Assembly: GCF_000472865.1 (NCBI RefSeq)
Contig: NZ_AXAP01000002.1
Span: forward strand, 310,001-374,000
From: Bradyrhizobium elkanii WSM2783
GTDB lineage: Bacteria; Pseudomonadota; Alphaproteobacteria; Rhizobiales; Xanthobacteraceae
DNA length: 64,000 bases
Direction of reading: 5' to 3'
Shown here: piece by piece, positions 34,969-44,204 of the stretch
Numbering within the stretch: the first letter of the stretch is position 1
Layout of the letters: each line of letters starts with the position of its first letter
Program-made: the position numbers and the translations under genes
Notes under the pieces: model-generated
The model's input: the letters and a program-made list of their open reading frames with translations, nothing else
The model's database searches: none
Told to the model about the DNA's origin: nothing

Positions 34969-36126
34969 ATGGTCTCTACCTTGCACTTCTCTCGACGCAG
35001 TCTGATCAAGGGCATCGCCGCCGCGCCGCTCGCAATGCCGGCGATCTTCGGCCGTGCACATGCCGCCGATCCCATCCGCATCGGCATTTCCGGACCGATG
35101 ACGGGTCAGTTCGCCCAGAACGGCCAGTGGATGAAGAACGGCGTCGCGATTGCGGTGAAGCAGGTCAATGACAAGGGCGGCATCAAGGGGCGCATGATCG
35201 AAGTGCGCATCGCCGACGATCTCGGGCCGAACCCCACTGCGGCGGCCAATGCCGTCACCAAGCTCGCGACCCAGGACGAAGTCGTGGCACTGGTGGGTCC
35301 GCACTACACGCCGGGTATCCTGCCGAACCTGCCGTTGCTCGCGAAATACAAGATCCCGTGCCTGACGGGCGCAACCGGTCCGGTCGTCACCCAGCAAGGC
35401 AGCCCCTGGGTGTTTCGCGTCCGCCTGAATGATGCGATCGGCGCGGACCTTCTGGTCAAATACGTCACCGAAGATCTGCAATGGAAGAAGATCGGACTTG
35501 GCTACGTCAACACGGCCTTTGGGCAATCCGGCATTGGCGTGGTCAAGGCCTCCTTGACCAAGCGCGGCGTCGAGCCTGCGCTGGTGCAGGCCCACACCGA
35601 CGCGACCAAAGATTACACCTCGCAGATCCTGGCCTTCCAGCAGGCCGGTGTCGACGGCATCATCGTCTGGACTGACGATCAACCGGCCGGGCTCATTGCC
35701 AAGCAGAGCAAGACCCTCGGCGTCAAATTCGGCATCGCCGGCAACACGGCATTCTCGCAGCCGATTTTCCTCGGCCTCGCCGGAGAGGGCGCCGACGGAT
35801 GCATGGCGATCGGCGAGTTCGTCAAGGACAATCCCGACGAGCGGGTGCAGAACTGGAAGAAGCTCTATTCGGCGACCCGTCCCGGGGACGAGCCGGAACT
35901 CTACGCCACGGTCTATCACGACGCGGCAAAGCTGATCATTGCGGCGATGGAGCGCGCCGATGCCATTACGGGCGAGGGAATCCAGCAGGCGCTGACCGCG
36001 ATCCGTGACTTCCCGGGCATCGTCACACACTATGGCTGGACCGGCAACGGCGATATGACCCATTCCGGCATCATCACCAAGGTCGCCGGCGGCAAGCCGG
36101 AGATCGTCAAGGCCATCAGCAGCTAA
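34969..36126 (+). CDS. Liv-type ABC transporter substrate-binding protein
   Basis: 385 aa. The N-terminus (HFSRRSLIKGIAAAPLAMPA) has a twin-Arg Tat-like signal ending near AHAAD. The mature protein is a type I periplasmic binding fold (IGISGPMTGQFAQNGQWMK; VGPHYTPGILPNLPLL). It heads the binding protein, LivH, LivM, LivGF set and lies 69 bp after the MHS gene. Liv systems in rhizobia import amino acids, aromatic acids and other carboxylates, so the ligand is open. Confidence 0.9.
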   Translation: MVSTLHFSRRSLIKGIAAAPLAMPAIFGRAHAADPIRIGISGPMTGQFAQNGQWMKNGVAIAVKQVNDKGGIKGRMIEVRIADDLGPNPTAAANAVTKLATQDEVVALVGPHYTPGILPNLPLLAKYKIPCLTGATGPVVTQQGSPWVFRVRLNDAIGADLLVKYVTEDLQWKKIGLGYVNTAFGQSGIGVVKASLTKRGVEPALVQAHTDATKDYTSQILAFQQAGVDGIIVWTDDQPAGLIAKQSKTLGVKFGIAGNTAFSQPIFLGLAGEGADGCMAIGEFVKDNPDERVQNWKKLYSATRPGDEPELYATVYHDAAKLIIAAMERADAITGEGIQQALTAIRDFPGIVTHYGWTGNGDMTHSGIITKVAGGKPEIVKAISS

Positions 36127-36181
36127 CGCGCGCGCGACGCCGCCGGACCTCCGGTGGCCGGCACCGGGATGGGATCTTACG

Positions 36182-37063
36182 ATGTTGCAGACTTTTATTC
36201 AGATCGTATTGGTGGGATTGGCGGTCGGCGCCGCCTATGCGCTGGTGGCGCTCGGCTACACGCTGATCTGGAATGCGGTCTCCCTGGTCAATTTTGCTCA
36301 GGGAGACCTCGTGATGCTCGGCGCCTTCGTCTCGGTCGGCTGGCTCGCCAATCGTCTCGGGATGCCGCTGTGGCTGAACCTCGGCGCGATGCTGGTGATC
36401 CTTGGCTTCTTCGGCGCCGCGCTGGCCTGGGGAGTCTACCATCCCCTGCGCAACGCGCCGCAATTGTCGGCGATCGTGGCAACGCTCGGCCTGTCCATGG
36501 CGTTGCAGAATATCGCCGTGATCATCTGGGGACCGCAGCCTCTCAACTTCGCTGGCCCCCTGGGCACGACCTCGGTGCAGCTCTTCGGCTCCACGATCTA
36601 CGCGCAGTATCTCGTCATCCTGGCGGCGCTCGCGGTGATGATGGCGATCCAGCACGCGCTGTTTCAGCATACGGCGCTCGGTCGCGCGATGCGCGCCACC
36701 GCGCAGGACGCCGAAGCGGCGCGGCTGATGGGCATCCCCACAGCCCGCATCATCGCTTTCATCTTTGCCTACGCCACCATGCTCGCAGCCTTGGCGGGCT
36801 GGCTGGTCGCGCCGCTGTCTTACGTATCTTCCGACATGGGCGTTAATCTGTCGCTCCGTGCCTTCGCGGCGACCATCCTCGGCGGCTTCGGCTCGATCCC
36901 CGGCGCGCTCGTCGGTGGCCTGATCTTCGGCGTCATCGAGTCGGCGGGCTCCTTCTACATTTCGTCGGAATATATCGACGTGATCGCGTTCGGCGTCTTG
37001 ATCGCAGTTCTGATGTTCCGCCCGCAGGGCATTTTCGGTGAACTCGAACTGGAGCGTCCATAA
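36182..37063 (+). CDS. Liv-type ABC transporter permease, LivH-like
   Basis: 293 aa, about eight membrane segments. LivH-type motifs: GLAVGAAYALVALGYTLIWN, VNFAQGDLVMLGAF and the EAA-like loop GRAMRATAQDAEAARLMGI, ending with ATILGGFGSIPGALVGGL. Its TAA stop is followed immediately by the ATG of the LivM gene, indicating coupled expression. Confidence 0.92.
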   Translation: MLQTFIQIVLVGLAVGAAYALVALGYTLIWNAVSLVNFAQGDLVMLGAFVSVGWLANRLGMPLWLNLGAMLVILGFFGAALAWGVYHPLRNAPQLSAIVATLGLSMALQNIAVIIWGPQPLNFAGPLGTTSVQLFGSTIYAQYLVILAALAVMMAIQHALFQHTALGRAMRATAQDAEAARLMGIPTARIIAFIFAYATMLAALAGWLVAPLSYVSSDMGVNLSLRAFAATILGGFGSIPGALVGGLIFGVIESAGSFYISSEYIDVIAFGVLIAVLMFRPQGIFGELELERP

Positions 37064-38062
37064 ATGACCGCCGACGGAAACACGCTGACGATGCGTACGC
37101 TCGCCCTTCTGGTGATCGGCGCGGCGATCCTGTCCGGCCTCCTCCTGCCGCAATTCCTGTCGGTGTACTATCTGCAGGTCGCAGACGTGACATTGATCAA
37201 CATCCTCCTGGTCCTCGGGCTCAATTTCATTCTCGGCTTCGGTGGCCAGATGTCGCTCGCACAATGCGCATTCTTCGGCATCGGGGCGTATGGATTCACG
37301 CTGCTTCAGGCCGCAGGCATGCCGGTGCCGGTCGCCGCGATCGGCGCGATCGCAATCTCCGCCGCGGTGGGGATGGCGCTGGGCTGGCCGACATTGCGGC
37401 TGAAGGGGCATTACCTCGCCCTGTGCACGCTGGCTTTCGCGCTGATCGTCGAGCGGCTGCTGGTGAACTGGGAGGGCCTCACCAACGGCGCCAACGGCAT
37501 CACCGCGATCCCGGGCATCGGGCTCGCCGGCGAGAACGACAAGATGCTGTGGGTGTTGCTCACGATCGTCGCTTGTGCCTATCTGCTTCAGGTCTGGATC
37601 GCCAACGGTCCGCTGGGTCTGCGCATCCGCGCGCTACGCGACGATGCGCTGGCCGCGCAGGCCATCGGCGTCGACATCTCGCGGCTCAAGATCATGCTGT
37701 TCGTGATCTCGGCCGCCTATGGCGGTCTTGCCGGCATCTGCTACGTGCTGCTGCGCGGCTATATCAGCCCCGACGTCTTCTCGTGGCAGTCGACCTTCTC
37801 CTACCTCGCCATGGCGGTGGTCGGCGGCCTCGGCAGCCCCCTTGGCGCCGTGCTCGGGGCCATCCTCTACACCTTCGTACCGGAGCTGTTGCGCTTCATG
37901 CAGGAATACTACTTTGCCGTGTTCGGCGTCATGGTCATCCTCGTGATCACCTTCTTCCCTGCCGGTCTCTCCGGACTGGTTCTCTCCGCCTTCCACAGTC
38001 TTCGCCGGCGCGAAAAATCCTATGCACGATCGGACGTGACGCATCATGAACGCGCTGCTTGA
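37064..38062 (+). CDS. Liv-type ABC transporter permease, LivM-like
   Basis: 332 aa, about ten membrane segments. LivM motifs: GFGGQMSLAQCAFFGIGAYG, LRLKGHYLALCTLAFALI, the EAA loop RIRALRDDALAAQAIGVD and VVGGLGSPLGAVLGAIL. It starts directly at the livH stop and overlaps the following ATPase gene by 17 bp. Confidence 0.92.
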   Translation: MTADGNTLTMRTLALLVIGAAILSGLLLPQFLSVYYLQVADVTLINILLVLGLNFILGFGGQMSLAQCAFFGIGAYGFTLLQAAGMPVPVAAIGAIAISAAVGMALGWPTLRLKGHYLALCTLAFALIVERLLVNWEGLTNGANGITAIPGIGLAGENDKMLWVLLTIVACAYLLQVWIANGPLGLRIRALRDDALAAQAIGVDISRLKIMLFVISAAYGGLAGICYVLLRGYISPDVFSWQSTFSYLAMAVVGGLGSPLGAVLGAILYTFVPELLRFMQEYYFAVFGVMVILVITFFPAGLSGLVLSAFHSLRRREKSYARSDVTHHERAA

Positions 38063-39542
38063 ACTCTCCGGCGTCACCAAACGTTTCGGCGGCCTGACGG
38101 CGCTCGAAGACGTATCGCTCACCGTCGCGCAGGGCACGATCCATGCTGTGATTGGCCCCAACGGCTCGGGCAAGACCACGCTGTTCAACATCATCAGCGG
38201 CATCTATACGCCGACCGGAGGCGAGGTGCGCTTCGAAAGCGCCATCGTCACGTCAAAGCCGTTGCACCAGCTCGCGGCAATGGGGCTGGCACGCACGTTC
38301 CAGAATACTCGCCTGTTCGGCTCGATGACTGTGCGCCAGAACGTCCTTGCCGCGCGACACGGCAGGGCTCATCCGTGGCGCTTCGACCAGGAGAACGCGC
38401 GCCGGGTCGCCGAGATCATTGCGTTCGTCGGGCTTGCTGATGTTGCCGACGCTAATGCCGCCTCGTTGCCGCAGGGGCAGCGGCGTCTGCTCGAAATCGC
38501 CAAGGCGCTAGCGCTGGAGCCGCGCCTCGTGCTGCTTGACGAGCCGCATGGCGGTCTCAACCACGCCGAGACCGCACGCCTGATCGAGGTGATCCGCCAG
38601 ATGCATGCGCGGGGTATGACGATCCTCCTGATCGAGCACGAGATGGAAGTGGTGATGACGCTCGCCGACCGGATCACCGTGCTCAATTTCGGCAAGGTGC
38701 TGGCGGAGGGCGCGCCCGCCGAGATCCAGCGCAACGACGCCGTCATCGAGGCCTATCTCGGCCGTGCTGACCGCGAGGCGGAGCTCCATGGACAGGTCGG
38801 CCGCGCAAGCGAAGGCACTGGCGCGCCGCTGCTCGAGGTCTCCGATCTCGTGGTCCGCTATGGTGACATCGAGGCGGTGCGGCAGGTGTCGCTGAAGGTC
38901 GGTGTCGGCGAGTTCGTGGCGCTGCTCGGCAACAACGGGGCGGGCAAATCCTCCACGCTGAAGGCGATCGCGCGTCTGGCGCAGGCCTCGGGCTCGGTGC
39001 GCTTCACAGGTCAGGAGCTGATCAGGGAGCCGACCGAGCGTCTGGTCGGAATGGGACTGGCGCTCGTTCCCGAGCGCCGGCGGCTGTTCGGCGGATTGAC
39101 CGTGATCGAGAACCTCAAGATCGGCGCCTACGGACGGCCGCACGGCGAACTGGCGGGATTGATCGACGAAATGCTCGAACTGTTCCCCAACCTCAAGCGC
39201 CTGTCGGCGTCGCTGGCCTTCTCGCTCTCAGGTGGGGAGCAGCAGATGCTCGCTATTGCCCGCGCATTGATGAGCCGTCCGCGCCTCTTGCTGCTCGACG
39301 AGCCGTCGCTCGGACTGGCTCCGCTGTTGGTCGAGCAGGTGTTCGGCAAGCTCGTGGAAATCAATCGGCAGGGGACCGCGATCCTGCTGGTTGAGCAGAA
39401 TGCCCGCATGGCGCTCGCGGTCGCGCATCGCGGTTATGTGCTGAGCTCGGGACGCATCGTCGCCGATGGCAGCGCCGCCGAGGTCGCGCGCGATCCCCGC
39501 CTGATGGGCGCCTATCTCGGCCACGGCGAGGCCGCCGAATAA
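38046..39542 (+). CDS. Fused LivG-LivF ABC transporter ATPase
   Basis: 498 aa with two complete nucleotide-binding domains, where most systems use two genes. The first (1 to about 245) has Walker A GPNGSGKTT, a LivG-type signature LPQGQRRLLEIAKAL and Walker B LVLLDEPHGGLNH. The second (about 258-498) has GNNGAGKSS, signature LSGGEQQMLAIARAL and LLLLDEPSLGLAP. The order G then F and the short linker indicate gene fusion. It powers the LivHM permease of this operon. Confidence 0.92.
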   Translation: MNALLELSGVTKRFGGLTALEDVSLTVAQGTIHAVIGPNGSGKTTLFNIISGIYTPTGGEVRFESAIVTSKPLHQLAAMGLARTFQNTRLFGSMTVRQNVLAARHGRAHPWRFDQENARRVAEIIAFVGLADVADANAASLPQGQRRLLEIAKALALEPRLVLLDEPHGGLNHAETARLIEVIRQMHARGMTILLIEHEMEVVMTLADRITVLNFGKVLAEGAPAEIQRNDAVIEAYLGRADREAELHGQVGRASEGTGAPLLEVSDLVVRYGDIEAVRQVSLKVGVGEFVALLGNNGAGKSSTLKAIARLAQASGSVRFTGQELIREPTERLVGMGLALVPERRRLFGGLTVIENLKIGAYGRPHGELAGLIDEMLELFPNLKRLSASLAFSLSGGEQQMLAIARALMSRPRLLLLDEPSLGLAPLLVEQVFGKLVEINRQGTAILLVEQNARMALAVAHRGYVLSSGRIVADGSAAEVARDPRLMGAYLGHGEAAE

Positions 39543-39645
39543 GCCATCGGGCTGGATCTGGTGCTCACGAGAGCCGGCGCCGTCGCGGCTTGAAAGGCGG
39601 ATCGCCGTGGTGCAGGTGGAAGCAGGGTCACCAATGGAGGCCGAC

Positions 39646-41055
39646 ATGAACGCCCACACCCTGCCGCGCCCAACAACCGAAGTCATCGCCGCTGTGCGCG
39701 CGAGGCTCGCCGAACGCCTGGGCGCGCGTGTCACCGTCTCGCAGGCCGTGCTCGACCAGCATAGCCACGGCGAGGGCCTGCCGGCAGTCGGTGTGCCAGA
39801 CCTCGTGGTCTTTCCCGAGACCAACGAGGAGGTCGCCTTCGTTCTCGCGCTGTGCAACGAACACCGCGTACCCGTCACGCCATTCGGCGCGGGGTCCTCG
39901 CTTGAGGGCCAGCTCGCAGCCCTTGCCGGCGGCGTGTCGCTCGACATGACGCGCTTTGACAAAATCCTTGAGGTCACACCGGACTCGCTCGACTGCCGGG
40001 TCCAGGCGGGCGTGACGCGCGAAGCGTTGAACGCGCATGTTCGCGGCACCGGCCTGTTCTTTCCGGTCGATCCAGGCGCCAACGCGTCGATCGGCGGCAT
40101 GGCCGCCACACGAGCCTCCGGCACCAATGCGGTGCGCTATGGCACGATGCGTGAGAACATTCTCGGCCTCACCGTCGTCACGCCCGATGGCCGCATCGTC
40201 CGCACCGGCAGCCGCGCGCGGAAGTCATCTGCCGGCCTTGATCTCACCCATCTCTATGTCGGCAGCGAAGGAACGCTCGGCGTCATCACCGAAATCCAGC
40301 TCAAGCTTTACGGGCAGCCGGAGACCATTGTTGCGGCCGTCTGCCAGTTTGCCTCGCTTGAAGGTGCTGTCGCCGCTGTCGTGACGGCGCTGCAGTCCAA
40401 TCTGAAGATGGCGCGCATTGAACTGCTCGACGAGGTGCAGATGCGCGCCGCAATCCGCTATTCGAAGCTGGATTATGTGGAGACGGCGACGCTCTTTCTC
40501 GAGTTTCACGGCACGCCGAACGGAGTGCGCGAGGAAGTGGAGATGATGCAGGCGATAACAGCGGATCACGGGGGCGGCGCGTTTCAATTCGCCGAGCGGA
40601 CGGAAGACCGGACGCGGTTGTGGAAGGCGCGCCACAATTCCTATCAAGCCGTGATGGCGCTTGAGCCCGGCAAGGCCAATATGGGTACCGATGCCTGCGT
40701 GCCGATTTCGGCGCTGCCGGCCTGCCTGCTGGAGACCAAGGCGGACATTGTCGCATCTGGCCTGACGGCGCCGATCGTCGGCCATGTCGGTGATGGCAAT
40801 TTCCATCTCGGAATCCTGTTCGATCCGAAGGACGCACAAGAGACTGAGCGCGCCGAGGCGCTGGCCTTTCGCACCGCGCGCCGAGCCATTGCGATGGGAG
40901 GCACATGCTCAGGCGAACACGGCGTAGGGCTGCACAAGATCGTGCACATGGAAACGGAGCACGGTGAGGGGATGGCGCTCATGAAGGCGGTAAAGACGGC
41001 GCTGGACCCGAGAGGAATCATGAATCCGGGAAAGATCTACCCGTCGAGCAACTGA
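39646..41055 (+). CDS. FAD-linked oxidase, GlcD/D-lactate dehydrogenase family
   Basis: 469 aa. The VAO-type FAD domain (PFGAGSSLEGQ, DPGANASIGGM, YVGSEGTLGVITEI) and FAD-oxidase C-terminal domain (GHVGDGNFH with metal-binding His residues, GGTCSGEHGVGLHK) give the layout of D-lactate, glycolate or D-2-hydroxyglutarate dehydrogenases. It would oxidise a D-2-hydroxy acid, perhaps the substrate carried by the upstream transporters. Start: ATG 39646 with GGAGG five bases upstream; an in-frame GTG at 39607 is less supported. It lacks glcE/glcF partners nearby. An intrinsic terminator follows. Confidence 0.9.
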   Translation: MNAHTLPRPTTEVIAAVRARLAERLGARVTVSQAVLDQHSHGEGLPAVGVPDLVVFPETNEEVAFVLALCNEHRVPVTPFGAGSSLEGQLAALAGGVSLDMTRFDKILEVTPDSLDCRVQAGVTREALNAHVRGTGLFFPVDPGANASIGGMAATRASGTNAVRYGTMRENILGLTVVTPDGRIVRTGSRARKSSAGLDLTHLYVGSEGTLGVITEIQLKLYGQPETIVAAVCQFASLEGAVAAVVTALQSNLKMARIELLDEVQMRAAIRYSKLDYVETATLFLEFHGTPNGVREEVEMMQAITADHGGGAFQFAERTEDRTRLWKARHNSYQAVMALEPGKANMGTDACVPISALPACLLETKADIVASGLTAPIVGHVGDGNFHLGILFDPKDAQETERAEALAFRTARRAIAMGGTCSGEHGVGLHKIVHMETEHGEGMALMKAVKTALDPRGIMNPGKIYPSSN

Positions 41056-41116
41056 TTTCCAGCATGCGCTGTTTGAAGACGAGACGCTCTTTCCGCGCTG
41101 GCCTCCAGCAACTACC

Positions 41117-41147
41117 GCTGTGGATTTTCGTCCACGGCAGTATTTTT
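41117..41147 (+). terminator. Intrinsic terminator of the transporter/oxidase operon
   Basis: GCTGTGG (41117-41123) pairs with CCACGGC (41132-41138), one G-T wobble, 8-nt loop, followed by AGTATTTTT. It lies 62 bp after the GlcD-like stop, in the convergent gap before the phosphopantetheinyl transferase. Confidence 0.65.
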
Positions 41148-41160
41148 GTCGGCGCTTCCG

Positions 41161-42000
41161 TCAGAAATCAGCAGAGGCGAGGAGGTGCCATTGCGCGACA
41201 GATCCAAGCGCAGGAGGTACTGCGAGGACCGTTGGGCCTGGTCCTGCATCGACGATGACCTCATTTGGCGGAACTGCGAAACCTAGTCCGGCCGCTTTCA
41301 GCAATGCCTCCTTGAGGGTCCAATAGCGGAGAAACAATCGGGACCGGGATATCTCCGGCGCTTTCCGCAGAGCAGCTTGTTCTTCGGCGGCCAGCACCAG
41401 CTCGCTGATGGAATCCAGATGATCTACTTCGCGTAGGAGTTCGACGTCGACCCCGATGGGCATGCGTGCTGCGGCGACGGCAACGGCGCCCCTGGCATGA
41501 CTGAGGCTGAAGTCGATTTCCTGCGGATCGACGAGAAGGACCGGCTTGCCGTTCGCCGATGGTGCAAACCGCAGCGCATTCGGCGGTCGACCTACTGCAT
41601 GTCCAAGGATCAGGCGCGCTCCCGCATGGGCGGCCAGATAGCTGCGCCGGTCCTCATGATGCCGGAGTCGCGCCAAGTGGTCCGTCTCCTGCACGTCAAG
41701 CAGCGCGGCGCTTTGCTCAAGAGGAAGCGCGGTAGGGCCGGGCGTGGCGCCTTTCTCCGGCGGGGAAACTGCGGCCAGCCAGAACGCGATCTCTCCGCGT
41801 GTCGGTCCTTTGACCGGCGTCGGGAGGTTCGGATGGGGCAACCATCGCAGGCGCAACTCATCGTCTTCAGGCGTGATGCGCTTGACGGCGATTGCCCAGG
41901 CGACCACCGTTGTTGCCTGCAATGCGGTAAGCGATGAGGCGAAGCCGTCCTGTCCGGTGCAGACAGCGTTATTCATGCAAGGTTGGCTGACATCGGCCAC
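41161..42000 (-). CDS. 4'-phosphopantetheinyl transferase (Sfp type)
   Basis: 279 aa. Sfp-family motifs in order: ANGKPVL, FSLSHARG with H168, GVDVE with magnesium ligands D185 and E187, and YWTLKEALLKAAGLG with E231 and K235. It transfers the phosphopantetheine arm of CoA to a carrier protein. No NRPS, PKS or acyl carrier protein gene is in the window, so its target is elsewhere. The first 100 residues are long and variable; an internal Met at residue 9 is an alternative start. It is 49 bp downstream of the sdhA-like gene. Confidence 0.9.
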   Translation of the reverse strand: MADVSQPCMNNAVCTGQDGFASSLTALQATTVVAWAIAVKRITPEDDELRLRWLPHPNLPTPVKGPTRGEIAFWLAAVSPPEKGATPGPTALPLEQSAALLDVQETDHLARLRHHEDRRSYLAAHAGARLILGHAVGRPPNALRFAPSANGKPVLLVDPQEIDFSLSHARGAVAVAAARMPIGVDVELLREVDHLDSISELVLAAEEQAALRKAPEISRSRLFLRYWTLKEALLKAAGLGFAVPPNEVIVDAGPGPTVLAVPPALGSVAQWHLLASADF

Positions 42001-42049
42001 CGGTTTTCTTGAAACTGAGCGACATCCAGCATTGAGCGGTCCCCCTCAA

Positions 42050-43846
42050 TCAATACACGCGCTCTCTTGGCGGGACTGACTGCACCTCGTTTGAGAGCGG
42101 CTGTAAATGCACTGGTCTGTAATCGAGCCGCGCGCGGCCATCATCATCGAGCCAGCACAGGGTGTGCTTCAGCCAATTTTCGTCATCCCGTTTGGGGAAA
42201 TCTTCCCGCGCATGGGCGCCGCGGCTTTCCTTGCGACCGATCGCCGAATGAAGGCTGACGCTGGCCTGCGCAAGCATGTTGTCCAGTTCGAGTGTTTCGG
42301 CCAGATCGGTGTTGAAGATCATCGTGTGATCGGTCACGCCAATGTCATCCCGCATCGTGGCGATCACCTCGTTAAGTTTTGTTAAACCGTCGTCCAGCAG
42401 CGCGCCGGTGCGGAATACGGCGCAATGGCGCTGCATGGTCTGTTGCATGGCCAGCCTAATGTCGCCGGCGACAGCCTTGCCTTTGGCCCACCTGATGCGA
42501 TCGAGATGCGCGATGGCACGATCGGTCGCCTCGTCGGACGCCGGTGCGTGGCCCTCTTGCGGACGCAGGGTCTCGATCACGCGATGAGCGGCAGCCCGTC
42601 CAAACACGATGATGTCGAGAAGCGAATTGGAGCCGAGGCGGTTCGCTCCATGCACGGAAACGCAAGCCGCTTCCCCGATCGCCATCAGTCCTGGGACGAC
42701 CGTTTCCGGATCGCCATGGCGAGACGTGACGGCTTCGCCATGCAGATTGGTCGGAACTCCGCCCATGTTGTAATGGACGGTGGGCAGCACCGGAATCGGC
42801 TGGCGTGTGACGTCGACGCCCGCGAAGATTTTGGCGGTCTCGCTGATGCCCGGCAGGCGCGTGTGCAGGAGTTCCGGATCGAGGTGCTCCAGGTGTAGTT
42901 CGATGTAGTCCTTGCGCGGACCGCAGCCACGCCCTTCGTTGATCTCAATCGTCATGGCGCGGCATACGACGTCGCGCCCGGCAAGATCCTTCGCGCTTGG
43001 CGCATAACGTTCCATGAAGCGCTCGCCTTCGGAATTGGTGAGATAGCCGCCTTCGCCGCGCGCCCCTTCCGTGATCAGGCAACCGGAGCCGTAGATGCCG
43101 CTCGGGTGAAACTGTGTGAATTCCATGTCCTCGAGCGGCAACCCGGCCCTCAGGGCCATCGCGTTGCCGTCGCCGGTAGAGGTGTGGGCGGCGGTGCAGG
43201 AGAAGTAGACGCGGCCGTAACCTCCGGTGGCCAGCACAGTGCGGTGAGCATTGAAGCGGTGGATGGTCCCATCTTCCATGTTCCACGCCAGCAGGCCACG
43301 ACAGGCGCCGTCATCATCCATCAGCAGGTCCAGCGCGAAATATTCGATGAAAAACTCCGTGCCGTGCGTCAGACACTGCTGATAGAGCGTGTGCAGGATG
43401 GCATGGCCTGTCCGATCGGCGGCCGCACAGGTGCGCTGGGCCATCTTCTTTCCGTACTCGATGGTCTGGCCACCAAAGGGACGTTGATAGATCCGACCAT
43501 CTCCGGTGCGTGAGAAGGGCACCCCATAGTGCTCCAGTTCCAGCACCGCGGGCACGGCTTCGCGGCACATGTATTCGATTGCGTCCTGATCACCGAGCCA
43601 GTCGGAGCCCTTGACCGTGTCGTACATGTGAAAGCGCCAATCGTCGCCGTCACCCATGTTTCCGAGCGATGCCGCCATGCCGCCCTGTGCGGCGACGGTG
43701 TGGCTGCGTGTCGGAAAGACTTTTGTAACACAGGCGGTCTTGAGGCCTGACGATGCCATGCCCAGTGCCGCGCGCAATCCGGCGCCTCCTGCACCGACGA
43801 TCACCACATCATAATTGTGGTCGATGATCTCGTACGCTTTAGCCAT
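42050..43846 (-). CDS. sdhA: Succinate dehydrogenase flavoprotein subunit, orphan copy
   Basis: 598 aa, full SdhA length. FAD motif GAGGAG (18-23), the covalent-FAD His H49 in [11 protein letters not shown], the substrate-region [19 protein letters not shown] and the C-terminal [18 protein letters not shown]. Everything expected of a respiratory SdhA is present, but no sdhB, sdhC or sdhD is beside it. ATG 43846 has GGAGAA upstream; the open frame to 43945 is unsupported. Either it is a second copy that pairs with the main complex's other subunits or it oxidises a related dicarboxylate. Confidence 0.92.
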   Translation of the reverse strand: MAKAYEIIDHNYDVVIVGAGGAGLRAALGMASSGLKTACVTKVFPTRSHTVAAQGGMAASLGNMGDGDDWRFHMYDTVKGSDWLGDQDAIEYMCREAVPAVLELEHYGVPFSRTGDGRIYQRPFGGQTIEYGKKMAQRTCAAADRTGHAILHTLYQQCLTHGTEFFIEYFALDLLMDDDGACRGLLAWNMEDGTIHRFNAHRTVLATGGYGRVYFSCTAAHTSTGDGNAMALRAGLPLEDMEFTQFHPSGIYGSGCLITEGARGEGGYLTNSEGERFMERYAPSAKDLAGRDVVCRAMTIEINEGRGCGPRKDYIELHLEHLDPELLHTRLPGISETAKIFAGVDVTRQPIPVLPTVHYNMGGVPTNLHGEAVTSRHGDPETVVPGLMAIGEAACVSVHGANRLGSNSLLDIIVFGRAAAHRVIETLRPQEGHAPASDEATDRAIAHLDRIRWAKGKAVAGDIRLAMQQTMQRHCAVFRTGALLDDGLTKLNEVIATMRDDIGVTDHTMIFNTDLAETLELDNMLAQASVSLHSAIGRKESRGAHAREDFPKRDDENWLKHTLCWLDDDGRARLDYRPVHLQPLSNEVQSVPPRERVY

Positions 43847-44204
43847 CCTGCAGTTCTCCCAAATGTGCGAACTGGTCTTTTCTGAGTTCAGCGGTATCCA
43901 TCGGATCGGCGAAAGCTTATCGATCTCCGACCGTTCTGGCGACACAACTCAATATGGCGTCGAGCAGGCCAAATTCCATCGGCTTCGCTCTGACCATGCC
44001 CATCGCTTCGCGGAGAGATTCCGATATCGTCAAATGAGATGATACGTATCTCATTATTTGAATTTTCAGGATGGAGATCGAGCCTATATCTTCCTGCGAC
44101 AGATATTCAGCGGATACCGACGTCGTCGCGTGTCGCTGTTCGAAGGACTTGTCTCTTCGCGTTTCGGTCGCAAGTCGGCCAGTCGCATTGCCGGAGGTAA
44201 GGAT
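43847..44204. other. Divergent intergenic region between sdhA copy and hydrolase gene
   Basis: 358 bp with no convincing gene. It must contain both promoters; the only clear signal is the inverted repeat at 44034-44054. A good GGAGG ribosome-binding site for the hydrolase lies at its right end. Confidence 0.55.
44034..44054. promoter_or_regulatory. Inverted repeat ATGAGAT-N7-ATCTCAT, possible operator
   Basis: Perfect 7-bp arms (44034-44040 and 44048-44054). A second, offset perfect palindrome GATACGTATC (44041-44050) overlaps it, and TCAAAT/ATTTGA flank the outside. It lies in the divergent promoter region of the sdhA copy and the secreted hydrolase. The LysR-type protein encoded at 45297 is a possible binder; TetR-like dimers also use such sites. 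Confidence 0.5.

Noticed and set aside
34540..36063. 507-codon minus-strand frame opposite the MHS and binding-protein genes
   Set aside because: Spans two real plus-strand genes and lacks any domain signature.
36116..37411. 431-codon minus-strand frame opposite the LivH/LivM genes
   Set aside because: Extremely His/Arg/Asp/Gln-rich shadow; the plus strand encodes membrane permeases with family motifs.
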